Shown piece by piece: positions 36,315 to 37,757 of a stretch of DNA of 37,757 nucleotides (positions are counted from its first letter, which is position 1; every line of letters starts with the position of its first letter). The DNA comes from Actinomadura sp. KC216 (GTDB lineage: Bacteria; Actinomycetota; Actinomycetes; Streptosporangiales; Streptosporangiaceae). The notes below the pieces were generated by a model. That model saw only the letters and a list, made by a program, of their open reading frames with translations, had not been told where the DNA came from and did no database searches. Made by a program: the position numbers and the translations under genes. Location: positions 1 to 37,757 of the forward strand of contig NZ_SMJX01000051.1 of assembly GCF_004348535.1 (NCBI RefSeq). The letters run 5' to 3'.

Positions 36315-36348
36315 GAGAGCCCTCGCCTGCGCGCATGCGAGGGCTCTC
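36315..36348. terminator. Bidirectional terminator between GntR and DivIVA-domain genes
   Basis: GAGAGCCCTCGC (36315-36326) and GCGAGGGCTCTC (36337-36348) form a perfect 12-base stem with a ten-base loop, 14 bases after the GntR stop and nine bases past the stop of the convergent gene. It can serve both strands. Confidence 0.75.
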
Positions 36349-36357
36349 GGTGAGCAA

Positions 36358-36648
36358 TTAGCGGAGTGCGTCCCGTTCCCGGCGCGCCTCGTCCCGCTCC
36401 TCGGTCAGCCGGGCGATCTCCTCGGCGACGCGGTCGAGGAACGCGTCGACCTGCTCGACCGCGTACCCGGTCGCCAGCCGCGTGGTCCAGAAGGTCGTCC
36501 GCATCACGTCGGCGGCGGTGAGCCGGTCGGGCACGGCTCCGTGCCGCGCCTTGACCGGCTCTTCCGAGACGCCGAGCACGCCGGCGAGTGAGGACACCTG
36601 TGCGGTGAGGGCGTCTATCTTCGCGTGCAGTTCAGGATCGGTGGTCAT
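36358..36648 (-). CDS. DivIVA-domain small protein
   Basis: A 96-residue protein from ATG 36648. After a short helical N-terminus (DPELHAKIDALTAQVSSLAGV), LTAADVMRTTFWTTRLATGY, AVEQVDAFLDRVAEEIARL matches the DivIVA N-terminal domain, with the Y-x-x-x-x-V-D-x-F-L-D-R-V core. A coiled-coil end follows (EERDEARRERDAL). DivIVA proteins bind curved membrane and guide polar growth and division. This copy is much shorter than host DivIVA (250-400 residues) and lacks the long coiled coil, so it may bind the host protein. It is nine bases after the methyltransferase, probably one operon. Confidence 0.7.
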   Translation of the reverse strand: MTTDPELHAKIDALTAQVSSLAGVLGVSEEPVKARHGAVPDRLTAADVMRTTFWTTRLATGYAVEQVDAFLDRVAEEIARLTEERDEARRERDALR

Positions 36649-36657
36649 GGGGCTGTC

Positions 36658-37473
36658 CTAGCACGTCGCGGGGGCGGTCGCCGGGGTTTCGGCGCGGGTC
36701 ATCTCGGCCAGGTAGAACCCGGCGGTGTTCGGCGAGTAGGTGGCCTCGCGCAGGGTCCACGCGCTGCCTGCGAGCAGGGTGCGCAGTTCGTCCGGGCTGA
36801 GCAGCAGGCGGTCGAACCAGTCCGACGTCCACGTCTTGTACCGCACCCTCATGCGCACCTGTCCGGGCAGCCGCCCGCGGTCGGCGTTGCGGTCGTGGTA
36901 GGCGCAGTGCTCGGGGGCGGAGGCTTCGTGCGGGTCGTGGCCGATCGCCAGTAGCCGCGCGCCGGGCCGGGCGAGCCGGGCCAGGCTGTCCAGGACCACG
37001 GGCGCGTGCTCGCGACTGCCGAGCAGGCCGAGGTTCCCGCCGAGCATGAGCAGCGTGTCGAAGGTGCCGAGGTCACCCGGGTCGGTGGCGGTGCCGATGC
37101 GGGCGTCCAGGCCCTGCGCGCGGGCGACCGCGACCGCGCCGGGCGAGGGGTCGATCCCGATGACCTCGCGGTCGCCGGTGAGCGCGAGCATGTGCCGTCC
37201 TGCGCCGCACCCGACGTCGAGCGCCCGCCCGGACGCGAGCGCCACGGCGCGACGCTCTCCGGCGATCCACTCGTCCGGCCTGGTGAAGTAGCGGTAGGCG
37301 TCCTCGATCGACACGAACCCGTCGTCGCGCTCGATGATCTGCAGGTGGGCGCCGCGCCGCGGCCCGGCCGCGTAGGCGTCGCGCAGCAGCGCGCCGTAGC
37401 CATCCTCCGGCGCGCTCTCGCCGCGCTGGTCGTCGTCCCGGTCGACAGGCCGGGCTGGGCTGATTGGGGGCAT
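36658..37473 (-). CDS. SAM-dependent class I methyltransferase
   Basis: A 271-residue protein from ATG 37473 with GGAGG six to seven bases upstream. Motif I is ALDVGCGAGRHMLALTGDRE (about 84-103), motif II EVIGIDPSPGAVAVAR with the ribose-binding Asp, and TFDTLLMLGGNLGLLGS is the post-motif region; LARLARPGARLLAIGHDP completes the fold. The N-terminal 80 residues and the C-terminal WTSDWFDRLLLSPDELRTLL are probably for the substrate, which is unknown; DNA methylation is not suggested because no NPPY-type motif is present. It is the middle gene of the minus-strand operon. Confidence 0.8.
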   Translation of the reverse strand: MPPISPARPVDRDDDQRGESAPEDGYGALLRDAYAAGPRRGAHLQIIERDDGFVSIEDAYRYFTRPDEWIAGERRAVALASGRALDVGCGAGRHMLALTGDREVIGIDPSPGAVAVARAQGLDARIGTATDPGDLGTFDTLLMLGGNLGLLGSREHAPVVLDSLARLARPGARLLAIGHDPHEASAPEHCAYHDRNADRGRLPGQVRMRVRYKTWTSDWFDRLLLSPDELRTLLAGSAWTLREATYSPNTAGFYLAEMTRAETPATAPATC

Positions 37474-37545
37474 ATGGACCTCCGGCGCGCTGAGGATTGG
37501 TACCGCGGCCCCGGACGCGCGCCAGCTGGTCCAGGGCCGCGGGGT

Positions 37546-37755
37546 CTAGGGGCGAGCACCGCCCCGTGATCGGCGGCGAACCCGACTCCGGCCGCGGCCG
37601 ATCATTCGCTTGAGCCAGGGACCGAACCATGGCCGGGCGCCAGGGCAGTTGCGCCACATGGGCATGGTCCACGCCGGCATGAACCAGCTGGAGTAGTAGA
37701 GGAGCTGCAGCAGCCTCTCGTCCGGCCCGTCGGCCCGGCCGTCCTCGTGGGTCAC
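37546..37755 (-). CDS. Hypothetical small aromatic-rich protein, possibly incomplete
   Basis: A 69-residue frame from GTG 37755, two bases from the end of the window, so the true start may lie outside. RLLQLLYYSSWFMPAWTMPM, WRNCPGARPWFGPWLKRMI and a very basic end (RGRSRVRRRSRGG) are seen. Trp, Phe and Pro are frequent. It may be the first gene of the methyltransferase operon (72-base gap). Family unknown. Confidence 0.5.
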   Translation of the reverse strand: MTHEDGRADGPDERLLQLLYYSSWFMPAWTMPMWRNCPGARPWFGPWLKRMIGRGRSRVRRRSRGGARP

Positions 37756-37757
37756 GC

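Overview
The window is high-GC DNA with strong G/C at third codon positions, frequent GTG and TTG starts, and apparently leaderless promoters (TANNNT, then 6-7 bases, then the start codon). This fits a filamentous actinomycete, perhaps of the Streptosporangiales/Thermomonosporaceae kind; the genus is inference. No integrase, CRISPR array, rRNA or complete insertion sequence was seen.

Layout. (1) 1-1514: overlapping small unknown genes ending in a small helix-turn-helix protein behind a perfect 12-bp dyad. (2) 1520-9422: a patchwork accessory region. It holds a DUF6602 nuclease-like protein with lower GC, a secreted PAF-acetylhydrolase-like esterase, and two copies of one unknown gene (one truncated), each behind the same LexA-like box and leaderless promoter. 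An orphan protein with about 12 membrane segments, a frameshifted remnant of a TROVE/Ro60 gene, a multiply frameshifted pseudogene and a small DNA-binding protein follow. (3) 9476-9602: an initiator-type tRNA(CAT) with one extra base in its T stem, followed by a terminator. (4) 9636-11882: small phage-like accessory genes (GNAT, PH-like, HNH, P-loop kinase), one with a nonsense codon. (5) 11883-12368: a gene-free stretch with GTGAC repeats and two hairpins.

(6) 12369-34561: a nearly complete late region of an HK97-type siphovirus in canonical order: HNH, small and large terminase, portal, protease, capsid, connectors, tail tube, G/GT chaperones with a GGGTTTC slip site, tape measure, tail-tip proteins, lysis genes. 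Two antisense genes interrupt it: a membrane-anchored coiled-coil protein between terminase and portal, and a small Cys-containing protein inside the lysis region. (7) 34649-37755: a small antisense gene, about 1.1 kb without a confident gene, a DNA-binding-domain-only GntR regulator with phased operator repeats, and a convergent operon of a small unknown gene, a SAM methyltransferase and a DivIVA-domain protein.

How it works together. The rightward late genes overlap by 1-4 bases and are probably translationally coupled. They package DNA (HNH, terminases), build the head (portal, protease, capsid), join it to a long non-contractile tail and release virions through a CHAP endolysin with a two-segment holin. 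The antisense genes and the DUF6602, membrane and LexA-box genes look like cargo. The best candidates for undescribed biology are the LexA-box gene pair, the antisense membrane protein beside the terminase, the orphan membrane protein and the repeat-rich stretch ahead of the terminase.
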